Shown: positions 15,542 to 24,982, counted from the stretch's first letter. The stretch is 64,000 nt of DNA from Pseudophaeobacter sp965641885 (GCA_965641885.1 OZ282574.1:3100001-3164000), one strand, 5' to 3'. The notes: generated from the letters alone by a model not told the origin. Made by a program: numbers and translations.

Positions 15542-18500
15542 GTTCACCTACCAATAGATTTCTCGATAACCAAGGAGTCTGCTCCGCCTGACGATGTGCC
15601 ATTACCTCCTCTTTGACCCCACGATAGAGTTCAATGATCTCAAGGATGCCGTTTTTATTTTCGTCATAAATGTTGCGCTTGATTGACAGAACCTCAAGCA
15701 CGGCCGACGTAAAATAGCCGCCCCCTACACTAGCACTTTCACCCGAAAATTGCCGCCCCTTTGCAGCAGAGAGAATCGTCAACCCGCCATCCGAATTCTG
15801 GGTCAGCCTTTCTACTGCAGAGTCGTTAGTAGAAAACGCATTGGTTTGCGCCGCACCAGCATGACAAGCATCCAGAAACACCGTTACCCTGAGCTTTGAT
15901 CCATTCAGCACATCTGCGATTTTGCTCCATGCTAATGCGGTGCCTGCGAGGTCATCAAGCCGCGTTGAAGACAACCCCATATAGAAGTTTCCGTCCGAAT
16001 CCTGCAACCCGTGACCGGCAAAGAACATCACTAGATTGTCGCCTTCAGTCGCGTTGGAAACGATTGTCTTAAGATGAGCCAAGATCGCTTCTTTATCCGC
16101 ACGCCGATCGACCAAAATTTCGTTATTTATCAAATTCAGTGTGCGCCCATTCAGCTCTGACAGCCCCTCAGACAGGCGCAACGCGTCGACTTTTGCATAA
16201 TTTAACCCCACGAGTTGTGGGTCGCTATAAAAATCAACGCCGACACCAAAGAAATGCGTGTTTACGAGCCCCATTGGATCGGGCCCAAGATCAACACTAC
16301 TCGGCAAGCTGACCAAACCACGTTCATCTTCGGCAATCAGGGTCACCCAGCGGGTGCCCTTTCGACGTGTGGCCTTCAGATTGATCAGGGTGTTGCCAGC
16401 TGGCGCAAAACTGTCCGTCAAAAGCCCATCCTGAAATAGTCGTACTGTCTGCAGAGTATTTTTTGAGTTGGTAAGTGCTAAACCGAGGATCTGATCTCCA
16501 CTGACCGACAAACGGGTTTCTAGATTCGGTGGAACACCCAGTACACCCGTAGTCGGGTCGAGCGCTGATTGGGACAAAACCCGCTGCATCAGCTTTGGTA
16601 CCTGAAGTGCACCGCCAAATTGCTGAAAACTGTATTGCCCCGGCTGTCCGGGAAACCGAAGCTCGACAAAAGCTGCACCTTCTTCAGTCGCATCATATCG
16701 GAAGTCAGGAAGCCAAGCGACAAGTTCGTCATCCAGATACCGCCCTTCTATAATAGCGGCCTGGTCAGACAGTCGGTAGACAGTGAAACTGCCATCGGTG
16801 TTCATTTGGAACAAATGCCGTAATTCGTTATCCACAAAGACGTCATCCATCAAAGCCCCTCTGCGAGCATACTCAAGCTGCATCAGAAATTTTCTGGTCG
16901 CGAGGTCATAGACGGTGACCGCCCCTTCGCCCGGTGCATAAGTAACCATCAGGCGTTGGGCAAAGAGCTTGACCTTGAAACCCTTGTCTATCAGGCTTGA
17001 CGCGCGCGAGCCGCCGAAGCTGCCTCCGGTTTCCACCGCATAGCTGCCAAATGTAGAACCGGGTGCACTACTATCATAGATCGACATGGTCGTGTTATGC
17101 AGGATGGAGGATGCGGTTGCACCTCCATCACAACGCGAGCGCGTTACCCAGATAGTTCGACCCGGCAAAGGGAAACGGTAAGCCAACTGAAGATCGTAGG
17201 CTGCCTTTGGCACGGCTCCATCAGGCGGAAATACAGGTATATGCTCGCAATAGCTGGTGAGGTACTCACTGCTATCATAGAGGGACCAATTCGCTCTTTG
17301 CCCACGAACTGCCAAATCCATTTCTATTTGTGAAATTACGCGTTGAAACTGCGCTGATTGTTGGCCCTTGCTGCGATCATAGGCTCCGGACCTATCCAGC
17401 CATTGAACAGGTTCCAAATGCGGCGCCATCGATACCCCCCAACGCGCAAGGGCCATGACAAACCTTTCTTCGACATGAGCTGGAGAATCTGGATCAAGAC
17501 CTCGTAAAACTGTTGCTGCAGAATTGTTGAGGGATACCAATCTCTCTTGTCGACCGAAACTTGGATTTGGGACCGCAGGCGATGTTTGGATGGCCATTCC
17601 ATTGATTGCGACATCTTCTTGGCTTCCTGCCGCGCGAATTTTCCCATTGGAAAAGCCATAAATGAAGAAAGGACCAAGTGGCAAATCCCACTTTGACTGA
17701 ACATCTAGGGGGGCAACCGTCCCAACTGCCTTCAATGCCATCGGATCAATTGATTCCCCAAGCGAGCTACTCGTAATTTCCCGGCTGACCCTCTGACGGG
17801 TAAAGCCCAGATTGTCGCCATTTAACAACGAATAGGCCGATTCATTTTTTCTATGAACACTATCCTCCACACGAACCATGTTGTTCTCAAGGCTGACAGA
17901 GATATGGGTATTTCCTCCATTGGAGCAACATGCAGAACCGGTTCCGAAATCTTTGAAGTAAATTTTGGGTCGCAACGTTGCACCTAACGAAACTAGCCCA
18001 GAAAATCCCATCTCACTTAGAAAAAAACTGTCTGCATTCCAAAACGCTAGCTGTCGCCCATCGACCTCGCCAACCGTTTCACCATCGACTATGTCAATAA
18101 CCTCAAACTGTCCCGCATCATGGGACACTAAGAACCGCTTTGTTGGCGATAGCCGCAACTCTTTGCCCTCGCGACTGATGACTTCGCTCATGTCGCTCGT
18201 GTTTAGTATCTGGAACCGCGTGTTGTTGAGCACGACGCTGCGACCAAATTCAGGAACCTCGATCACGCGATCAAACGGGTTTCTTGACGTAAATTCTCGC
18301 AACACGATTTCTGGCGACCCAGGGGCTACTTCGACGGCCCATTCCGCGCTGGCCAATGACATTTCTTGCTGGCAGGCGCGGAGGTAAGTGACCAAGGTTG
18401 CGCGGATGGTGTAGGTCTGTGCCTCAAGCGGTTCAATTTTGACTACACCTTTGCGCGCCATGTCACCTTCAAAAAGCGGCACAAATGCCCTTTGGCGATC

Positions 18501-19649
18501 GGCATCTACGCCGACGCCAAAAGGCCCCAATCCACCAGCGTTCAGGGCAAAGTAGCCTTCGCCTTCGAACCGAGCAGGTGCATCGACGGACACAACCAGC
18601 CATGCGGGTATCCTCTGGTGCATCAAATCCGCCGTCCAACCAACCAAAATTTCTTTGCCAACCTTGGTATGTAGTTCTGGCGGCGACATTAGAATCGTGC
18701 TGGCAATGCGGCCCATCTCATTGGCCTCGGCCTGACAGTTGCCTCCTAGCGACACAGAAGCCAGTCGAAGGCGGTTCACATAGTTCTGCCACGGCTCTCC
18801 GGCAACGGCGCGTAGTCCAGTCATGATTTGGGCTGACGGCCCCGGAACAAGCGGTTTGCCCGCTTTGTCCGGTCGTTGTGCGACGAAGGTGGAAATTGTT
18901 CCCGGCTTTTTGATTAGCGGCCCCACGTTCGATTGAAGCGCGCATAGCTGTGCATTGCGGTCAAAAGTCGCCATCGCACATTGCGCGTTTTCAAGGCAAC
19001 GTAGTACGCAACTTTGGATCGTTAAGTTAGCTAACGTAGGATCTATTGCGCCATTGGCAATATCTTGACCCGCGTTTCCTACATCGTGAAGATACCTGAC
19101 GAAAAACTGATGCTTTGGCCGAGTATCCGTTCGTATGCGGATATCTTCAAGCTGGTCAAATGATTTAAGGTCCGCATATTCGTGAGTACTGCACGCCGCT
19201 ATCGCTCTTTCGATGCCAATTTTGGCCCCATCAAGCCCATATTGAAAGGCCGCCTCCATCTGCAGCGTAACCAAACGTCCGCTCGCCAATGCTTGCAACA
19301 ACGCCGCACCGCCCCCGGACAAATTGAGGTTTGAAACTAAACCAGAAACATCATCCACTTTGCGTGATGACAGCACGTAGGGTTTGTTTTGATCGACCTG
19401 AAGTATCGCGGTTTCAGGCGCGACCGCTGAAGGTCTGTCGCGGAAAACCTGAAACTCAAGTCCACGGGAAGGATGGCATAGAAACATTAAGCAGACAGTG
19501 CCGAAATTCGACTGACTACAAGCTGCGCTACCTGCACCCAATTCGGGCCGCAACGCCTGCCATGATTGTGCTGTGACTGCCGTTGGGAAAATTGCCTGCA
19601 TTGCGGCAAGTACGAACGTAGTCATCCAAATTACGACATATTTTTGCAA
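15528..19649 (-). CDS. Secreted caspase-like protease (orthocaspase) with PAN/Apple-like and beta-propeller-like regions
   Basis: A 1373-residue protein with an N-terminal signal peptide (ending TAVTAQ). Residues roughly 200-270 carry a PAN/Apple-like Cys pattern (CVLRCLENAQCAMATFDRNAQLCALQS). The long middle looks like beta-rich WD/propeller-type repeats. The last ~230 residues form a peptidase C14 domain (THFFGVGVDFYSD..., LVMFFAGHGLQDSDG, VTVFLDACHAG), giving the catalytic pair His1213 and Cys1262. A canonical EF-hand-like loop, DENKNGILEIIE (1329-1340), lies near the end and suggests Ca2+ control, as in many metacaspases. Export to the periplasm or outside is unusual for cell-death caspases. 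It heads a three-gene overlapping operon. Substrate and role are unknown. Confidence 0.85.
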   Translation of the reverse strand: MQKYVVIWMTTFVLAAMQAIFPTAVTAQSWQALRPELGAGSAACSQSNFGTVCLMFLCHPSRGLEFQVFRDRPSAVAPETAILQVDQNKPYVLSSRKVDDVSGLVSNLNLSGGGAALLQALASGRLVTLQMEAAFQYGLDGAKIGIERAIAACSTHEYADLKSFDQLEDIRIRTDTRPKHQFFVRYLHDVGNAGQDIANGAIDPTLANLTIQSCVLRCLENAQCAMATFDRNAQLCALQSNVGPLIKKPGTISTFVAQRPDKAGKPLVPGPSAQIMTGLRAVAGEPWQNYVNRLRLASVSLGGNCQAEANEMGRIASTILMSPPELHTKVGKEILVGWTADLMHQRIPAWLVVSVDAPARFEGEGYFALNAGGLGPFGVGVDADRQRAFVPLFEGDMARKGVVKIEPLEAQTYTIRATLVTYLRACQQEMSLASAEWAVEVAPGSPEIVLREFTSRNPFDRVIEVPEFGRSVVLNNTRFQILNTSDMSEVISREGKELRLSPTKRFLVSHDAGQFEVIDIVDGETVGEVDGRQLAFWNADSFFLSEMGFSGLVSLGATLRPKIYFKDFGTGSACCSNGGNTHISVSLENNMVRVEDSVHRKNESAYSLLNGDNLGFTRQRVSREITSSSLGESIDPMALKAVGTVAPLDVQSKWDLPLGPFFIYGFSNGKIRAAGSQEDVAINGMAIQTSPAVPNPSFGRQERLVSLNNSAATVLRGLDPDSPAHVEERFVMALARWGVSMAPHLEPVQWLDRSGAYDRSKGQQSAQFQRVISQIEMDLAVRGQRANWSLYDSSEYLTSYCEHIPVFPPDGAVPKAAYDLQLAYRFPLPGRTIWVTRSRCDGGATASSILHNTTMSIYDSSAPGSTFGSYAVETGGSFGGSRASSLIDKGFKVKLFAQRLMVTYAPGEGAVTVYDLATRKFLMQLEYARRGALMDDVFVDNELRHLFQMNTDGSFTVYRLSDQAAIIEGRYLDDELVAWLPDFRYDATEEGAAFVELRFPGQPGQYSFQQFGGALQVPKLMQRVLSQSALDPTTGVLGVPPNLETRLSVSGDQILGLALTNSKNTLQTVRLFQDGLLTDSFAPAGNTLINLKATRRKGTRWVTLIAEDERGLVSLPSSVDLGPDPMGLVNTHFFGVGVDFYSDPQLVGLNYAKVDALRLSEGLSELNGRTLNLINNEILVDRRADKEAILAHLKTIVSNATEGDNLVMFFAGHGLQDSDGNFYMGLSSTRLDDLAGTALAWSKIADVLNGSKLRVTVFLDACHAGAAQTNAFSTNDSAVERLTQNSDGGLTILSAAKGRQFSGESASVGGGYFTSAVLEVLSIKRNIYDENKNGILEIIELYRGVKEEVMAHRQAEQTPWLSRNLLVGEHGLF

Positions 19650-20157
19650 TATAGGTATCCACTGTTTTTTCTGAACTCAATCAAAACGGCTCTTGTCGAT
19701 ACTGTCTAGCCGAAATCCCTATACTGCTTTCTGATCGCTCGAGGCGAGTAATTCAGAAAATAGTAATTCCCTCGAAAGCTGACTGCGAATTCTGGCGTCA
19801 GTCTGCTACTAACCTTCTTCCCGATCACCTCTATACGGCGCAGCGAGCTTCCGCGTTCTGTCCGTCGATACACTGCCGTAGCTGCACAGGCTGAGACGCG
19901 GCTGTTCCTTAAAATGTGCCGGCATCACCAGATCACTGCGTTGTCTGCGGCTGGCTGGACGGTTACGGAAAACCCGCAGCCACTTGCTTACGTGTCAGGC
20001 TACTGGTTGCCGCAATACAAACCGCATCCCGTCGAAATTCGTCCTTCCGTTTCAATCCCATAGCTCATCTCCTTTGGTGCAATAGTTGCTATCAAAGGAG
20101 CGGCATCAAACCCTGACAGGACCAAACACCTTGTTTAACAGAGTTGATCGAGAGCAT
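19650..20157. other. Gene-free stretch upstream of the caspase operon
   Basis: About 500 bases between the start of the caspase-like gene and the broken mcrC. It must hold the caspase promoter, but no convincing boxes stand out. I recognise no coding sequence, RNA gene or repeat. Confidence 0.35.
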
Positions 20158-20843
20158 TCAGGAATGCTCGCCAAAAAGGGTGTCAAGCGTCCCGCAAGCC
20201 CCATACGGCGGAAGGATCAATACTCGCTTATGCAAACAGAAAGGCAGCACCCAGAGGCGCAGCCCATTGGACTTGGGAAACTCGAACACGGGCAGCGCTT
20301 GGCTAAAAGCTTCTGTCTTTGGGTGGATCAGGACGATGTCACCTTGGCCGTCTATATAGCTCTGTCCATAAGCATAAAGCTGATAAAAATCCGCTTGGCT
20401 CAACCCTTACCTGTCCGTTCCATTGCTCTTCTTCTTGATTTCCAGCAGCTTCCATTTCGCATCTAGGACAAGACCATTAGAGCCCGAAGCCTTCACTAGG
20501 AAATCGGGCTTCAAACGGAACCAGCTCTGTTCAAGATGTCTCACGAGCGAAAACGTCTTTACCTGTGCTTTCAGATGGTAAGGGGAAGAAAGCTGCCGCT
20601 TTAAGTGCTTTGCGACAAAGGCCTCAAAAACTGCCTCCATTGGAAATAGCAATGATGGCGATCGGTGCCCGCCGGTTCCGGTCAAGGGCGACTCGTGTTC
20701 TAGGATCAACCTTGCCCAGGCTAAGGCGTCCGAATAGTGAGCCATGCCGCGATCCAGGCGCACCCGTAGCAAATCCACCGACGGCCGTTCGGAGATCGGC
20801 ACATCGGCGAACACAAAGCATAGTTCTCGTGCGAGCCGCTGGT
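20158..20843 (-). pseudogene. McrC-like subunit of a McrBC 5-methylcytosine restriction system, truncated and interrupted
   Basis: The minus strand carries the C-terminal half of an McrC protein: NQRLARELCFVFADVPISERPSV..., AHYSDALAWARLILEH, LFPMEAVFEAFVAKHL, KPDFLVK...LVLDAKWKLLEIKKKS, then GLSQADFYQLYAYGQSYIDGQGDIVLIHPKTEAFSQALPVF. The two parts are in the same frame but separated by a TAA at 20407-20409, where homologues usually have a tyrosine codon (TAT/TAC). The N-terminal part and the mcrB GTPase gene are absent; the fragment is cut off at the IS1182 remnant that begins near 20845. PD-(D/E)xK-type residues (PDF ... LDAKWK) are still readable. The gene is almost certainly dead. Confidence 0.8.
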
Positions 20844-20844
20844 T

Positions 20845-21690
20845 AGTCTGTGATCCTGTCCATGCTGGATCGGATCAAAAAGCGGCACGATATTGACCCA
20901 GAGAGGCTCATCGCAGACAGCGCCTATGGGTCCGTGCCGATGCTGGGCTGGCTGGTTGCTCGTGAAATCAATCCCCACATTCCTGTGCTCGACAAAGCAA
21001 GCCGGACAGATGGCACATGGAGCCGTACTGACTTTGAATGGGACCCTGAGAACAACCAGTATATCTGCCCTGAAGGCGAGCCCCTCAAGCAATCCCGACG
21101 CAATTACTCGGACCCGAACCGTGGGCCGAGCGGCAAAGGCGTCGCCAAATATCAGGCGTTGAAGCACACCTGCCAAGCTTGCCCATCGAAAATGAAATGC
21201 TGCCCAAAAGCCGATGCCCGCAAGATCACCCGAGAAGAACATGAGGACGCACGCCAAATGGCCCGCGATATTGCCAAAACCAAGCAATATGCGATCTCAA
21301 TGAGGTTGCGAAAGAAGGTCGAGATGCTCTTCGCCCACCTCAAACGCATCCTCGGCTTGGGACGGCTCCGACTACGAGGACCATGCGGTGCAAATGACGT
21401 TCGCTTTGGGCTTACGCGGCCCCACTGGGGCCACGTCCCGGCTCACTCCTCCTCGCAGCAACCGCCCAAAACCTCCGCAAACTGGCCAAGCACTGCCCGG
21501 CAGGGTATTGGCGGAGCCAATGCACGAGAGGGATCTTTCCTGCACCGCAGCAAACGTGCAAAGCCTGACAAGAAAGGCGCTCGCGCTGTGTTCGAAGCAA
21601 TATTTTCTGCGCCTGCAACACGGCGTTTTTCAACAGAATCGGGCGGAAAGGAGCCGTTCGCTGCGCGACGCACGAACTGGTAAGACGCGG
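20845..21690 (+). pseudogene. IS1182-family transposase remnant (second copy)
   Basis: The plus strand encodes about 190 residues of the C-terminal part of an IS1182-type DDE transposase: DPERLIADSAYGSVPMLGWLVAREINPHIPVLDKASR, FEWDPENNQYICPEGEPLKQ, CCPKADARKITREEHEDARQMARDI and RKKVEMLFAHLKRILGLGRLRLRGPCGAND. After GAND the frame is disrupted by about 46 extra bases (21397-21442) before the family tail resumes in another frame (AATAQNLRKLAK). The N-terminal two thirds are missing; the remnant abuts and truncates mcrC. Compared with the copy at 5800-6325 it has more of the gene and the opposite orientation. Confidence 0.8.
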
Positions 21691-21942
21691 GACTAACCCG
21701 AACTTGGATTTTCGGCCTTCGCTGACGCAGCATCCTTTCGCAAGCGCGGGGCGCCCTTCGTTGCGACACGGCGTATATCACCGAAGCAGTCGTTCGGAAA
21801 ACGCGCATCTACAGATAATTCCCCTGAAATGCAGAATTTTGGCGAAAAGCCGATCTCAGTGGGCGGCGGCTCAAGGGGTCGCGTCTGCAGCCTATGACGC
21901 CGGAGAGTCTTACCTTGCACAAACGGGCGGCGACTAATTTCT
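21691..21942. other. Intergenic DNA downstream of the radical SAM gene
   Basis: About 250 bases between the IS remnant and the end of the radical SAM gene. No coding signal or clear terminator was seen. Confidence 0.35.
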
Positions 21943-23901
21943 CTAGCAGGTCATGACCTGTTCAAGAACTGGGAAGTGCGCGATCACTTCCGAACTGGTG
22001 ATGTCTTTTGGCATAAACTCCAACGCCACAACGGCATCCCGATTAGTTTCCAGTATCTTTCCTGCCAACGTATTTACAACAAAATGCCGAGGAACCGAGT
22101 TTGGCATATTCAACGTAAACCAATTGACATCCTCGGTCCATCCGAGCCTAGTGTCCAACCCACTGTCGAGGACCTCAAGCTGAGATCGAAGTGCGTCCCT
22201 ATCAAACTTCGAAAGCAGCACCAAAAGGTGTTCCCGTGGGATCCACCCACCGTAAGCATAGGCCCCCGCTTTCTTTTTGCGTTCCGTGAATTCGTCAACC
22301 ATGCCATGTGCCTGTTCGGCACTCAATCCTTCGGTCACTTCATAGTCGTAATATAGCTCAAGCACATTGCTGGATTTTTCGACAACGTTCTTGACACCAA
22401 AGTTCGCTGGGTCTTTTGAAATTGGTGCATTGTGCTCGAACGAAAATACACCGGTTCCTTCTGAATGGATAATATCAGAGTGATTAATTAGGAAATCGAT
22501 AGTTTCCTGCGCCTCCTCCCTCGTCTCGGTTGGGAAGCCAAAGAAATTGAACGTGTGGTTCCATATCCCAGCATCGTGCGCATCCTGAAGATTAGATGTC
22601 ATTACATCTTGGGTATTATCTTTTTTCATGTGGCGCTGAACGCGTTCGTTTGCGGACTCCAATCCAATGTACAAAGATCTGAAACCAATATCATACATAC
22701 CCTGGTAGTGCTGAGGCTCAAAATACTTTTCAAACTTATAGAGCCCCGTGAAGAAGTACTTTTGCGGTTCCACATGGATTGGTAACCCTGAAAAGAGCTT
22801 TGGTGGAATTGCTTCATCGTTCAAGGCAAAGTGCTTTACGCCATATCGATTGGAAAGATCTTGAACAGCTTCTGCAAAAGCATCGGGTTGCATCATCCGG
22901 TAGCGATCACCGTAGATCATTCCGTGATAGCAAAACGCGCACTTATCCCAGTAGCACCCTCGCGTTGTGAGCATAGGCAGCACAACGTCGGGTGAATAGT
23001 ATTGCGCCAAATTAAGATCATCGAAGTTTGGTGTTGGAATTTCAGACAACTTTAACTGCGGGGCGAGCTTGGTCTTGATAATTCTACCTTCGCGTAAAAA
23101 GCAAAGGTTGTCCGTTGGATTCTCCGTAAGATCGTTCGCACGAAGCAGCTGCTCCAGAGGGGCCTCGCCTTCATAGCGAAGAACGTAATCGAAATAGTTT
23201 TCGAAAAAATGCCGTATCGCTTCATCTTTTTCTGCGATGCGTGAGAAAACACTGCCACCTATGATTATCGGTGAGTCTGGAAATTTAGCTTTGAGGCACT
23301 TTGCCAACGTTAAACTTGCAAGAATTTGCTCTTGACCGATAACCGACAAGCCAAAGTACCTGGGCACCTTTTTGATGGAACGAACCTTATCTTTGAAAAA
23401 CGGTAAGAACGGGTTGAGGTTCTCGGTGTCGCAAAACTCATCAATGCTCTCGTTTGACAGCATTACGTCCGAGGTACTCAACGATGATGTCCCAACCTCT
23501 ACGACGGGTTCTGCCGTGGAGAAGGCAAAGAGAAGTCGTTTGAAGGCTGTGACCGACGAATAAAATCCCTCAATGGTCGACATGCAATCCTTTGATTTCA
23601 GCCTCTTCGCGAGCTTTATTCTTGTGTCATAATCGCTCAGGATGCCTAGTGATAAAAGTGCCTGGTTCCGATAGGTGTCAAATTCTGGACCAAGATCAGA
23701 TACATAACCATTCAACCTTTCTATGGCTCCTGAAAGCCTCGATCGGCCAATGAAATGATCATAAAATTCAACGTTCCAGTCAGATTGCTCCGCTGTAAAG
23801 CCACGGTTTTCCAAATATGCCTTAAGTGCTGGAGTGCTCAGAAACGGTTGAAACGGTGACCACTGAGGTGGAAAAATAAGGTGAATATCGAGGCTAGACA
23901 T
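21943..23901 (-). CDS. B12-binding-domain radical SAM enzyme, candidate peptide-modifying enzyme
   Basis: A 652-residue protein. Residues 1-260 look like a cobalamin-binding Rossmann domain: LIFPPQWSPFQPFLSTPALKAYL, then SVIGQEQILASLTLAKCLKAKFPDSPIIIGGSVF. The radical SAM domain follows with Cys316, Cys321 and Cys324 (GCYWDKCAFC), spaced CX4CX2C instead of CX3CX2C, then YGDRYRMMQPD, SLYIGLESANERVQRHM and NFFGFPTETREEAQETIDFLI. The C-terminus (about 570-652, FVVNTLAGKILETNRDAVVALEFM...) is an extra domain that could bind a peptide. Such enzymes methylate or otherwise modify unactivated carbons. ATG at 23901 has a strong AGGAGG site 5 bases upstream. The gene lies 90 bases downstream of the NQN-repeat peptide gene on the same strand, which suggests that peptide as substrate. 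Confidence 0.85.
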   Translation of the reverse strand: MSSLDIHLIFPPQWSPFQPFLSTPALKAYLENRGFTAEQSDWNVEFYDHFIGRSRLSGAIERLNGYVSDLGPEFDTYRNQALLSLGILSDYDTRIKLAKRLKSKDCMSTIEGFYSSVTAFKRLLFAFSTAEPVVEVGTSSLSTSDVMLSNESIDEFCDTENLNPFLPFFKDKVRSIKKVPRYFGLSVIGQEQILASLTLAKCLKAKFPDSPIIIGGSVFSRIAEKDEAIRHFFENYFDYVLRYEGEAPLEQLLRANDLTENPTDNLCFLREGRIIKTKLAPQLKLSEIPTPNFDDLNLAQYYSPDVVLPMLTTRGCYWDKCAFCYHGMIYGDRYRMMQPDAFAEAVQDLSNRYGVKHFALNDEAIPPKLFSGLPIHVEPQKYFFTGLYKFEKYFEPQHYQGMYDIGFRSLYIGLESANERVQRHMKKDNTQDVMTSNLQDAHDAGIWNHTFNFFGFPTETREEAQETIDFLINHSDIIHSEGTGVFSFEHNAPISKDPANFGVKNVVEKSSNVLELYYDYEVTEGLSAEQAHGMVDEFTERKKKAGAYAYGGWIPREHLLVLLSKFDRDALRSQLEVLDSGLDTRLGWTEDVNWFTLNMPNSVPRHFVVNTLAGKILETNRDAVVALEFMPKDITSSEVIAHFPVLEQVMTC

Positions 23902-23991
23902 TAAGTCCTCCTGCAGCGCGCGCACGACTACAACCCACCTCAAAGAAGTGAATAAATCTGGTCATAGTGCCGCACAGCTTGTTTCCAAATT

Positions 23992-24378
23992 TTATTTTCT
24001 TTTAGGCTTGGCGCGTTCTGCTTCAAGGGCTGCAGCCTGCGTGCCTTGATTGATGTTCTGATTGTCCATCACTTCTTCCCCGCCACCTGTTAACACAGTA
24101 CGAAGGTTTTGCAGCGCGTTTGGCTTGAGATTGAGCAGGTCTTCCATCTTGCCCTGGTTTTGGTTCTGGTTGTCCATGACTTCGTCTCCGCCAACGAAAC
24201 CTATACCGATTTCCCGAAGAACCTCGGGCTTCATTTTTGAAATTTCTTCCATGCTACCTTGGTTCTGGTTTTGATTGCTAGCCAACAAAAAATCATCCGG
24301 AAGAGCGGCTTCGATGTCACGAACCAAGCTAGGAGCAAGTGAGTCTTTAATAGTTTCTAGGAGTTCATGTTTGTCCAT
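23992..24378 (-). CDS. Repeat-containing small protein, candidate radical-SAM RiPP precursor
   Basis: A 128-residue acidic peptide, not matching any family I know. It is made of three diverged units of about 35 residues, each ending in NQNxNQG: residues 35-41 (NQNQNQG), 70-76 (NQNQNQG) and 106-112 (NQNINQG). Units 2 and 3 align end to end (GSMEEISKMKPEVLREIG..GGDEVMD versus GKMEDLLNLKPNALQNLR..GGGEEVMD). A helical start (MDKHELLETIKDSLAP) could be a leader, and the C-terminal tail is Ala/Lys/Arg-rich. ATG at 24378 has GAGGA upstream; a longer in-frame start at 24495 has no support. It precedes the B12 radical SAM gene, so it is a plausible modification substrate. No export or protease gene is nearby. 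Confidence 0.7.
   Translation of the reverse strand: MDKHELLETIKDSLAPSLVRDIEAALPDDFLLASNQNQNQGSMEEISKMKPEVLREIGIGFVGGDEVMDNQNQNQGKMEDLLNLKPNALQNLRTVLTGGGEEVMDNQNINQGTQAAALEAERAKPKRK
24043..24276 (-). repeat. Three in-frame NQNxNQG-encoding repeats
   Basis: The repeat cores lie at 24256-24276, 24151-24171 and 24043-24063 on the minus strand, spaced about 105-108 bases apart. The codons differ synonymously between copies (AAC/AAT, CAG/CAA, GTC/GTG) while the amino acids hold, which shows selection on the peptide rather than recent DNA duplication. They are coding repeats, not CRISPR repeats. Confidence 0.8.
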
Positions 24379-24982
24379 TGCATTAGTCCTCACAATTAGT
24401 GTTGAAAATCCACGATAATTACTAAAAGTAGCATATATTCGCAATTTTTTCCACTTAAAGCTGTGTGTTGCAGGGACCATTTTGGGCGAAGGCAAATTTT
24501 GGTATTATTACTGCACAGTTACGAGCAGCAGGAGATTTTCGGATCGCGCCTAGCCGGTAGGTTGCGCTTATAGCACACGACTAAAGACGTAGCGATGTTC
24601 CGCAACTAAGCGATTCTTTAAAAATCATTCCATTTAGGGTGCTGGAAAACACTTTGTTGGAAGCGGAATTTGGCGCCCTTAGCGAAAGCCAGCTCCGGTT
24701 CGCGACCTGGCTATTGTCCCGCTTCAGTTTTCTACTTTCTACGGCATGATTGAAGGGCTGCTGTTCACGCTGCATCGCGACACGAAAATTTGCGTGCCTG
24801 AAGAAAACCAAGTGTAGCGCGTACGCACGGCGAAATGTCGACAGGTCAGCTGTGGGCTCATACCTGCCGTACGCTGCACAAAGCGCCAAGGTCGGCAATG
24901 GGCCGTTCGCGACCGTCATGGGTGGTGGAAGTGGTCCGAATTGCTGCACCATGCACATTTCGGCACGAAGGGCGGATTGCTG
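24379..24982. other. Gene-poor region upstream of the repeat-peptide gene
   Basis: About 600 bases between the peptide gene and the left end of the IS110-type element. It should contain the promoter of the peptide/radical SAM pair (AT-rich stretch 24400-24530). The open frame at 24581-24958 resembles non-coding filler often seen beside IS elements in this family and has no protein character. Confidence 0.35.

Noticed and set aside
20721..21287. 188-residue frame on the minus strand across the mcrC/IS boundary
   Set aside because: It is antisense to the IS1182 transposase fragment and crosses the junction of two unrelated segments.
24043..24276. Regularly spaced repeats as a possible CRISPR array
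   Set aside because: The repeats are short, in frame, synonymously diverged and inside a coding sequence; spacers are themselves homologous to each other.
24581..24958. 125-residue open frame on the minus strand upstream of the repeat-peptide gene, considered as a third member of the cluster
   Set aside because: No ribosome site, composition unlike a protein, and it resembles non-coding filler common near IS elements in this group.
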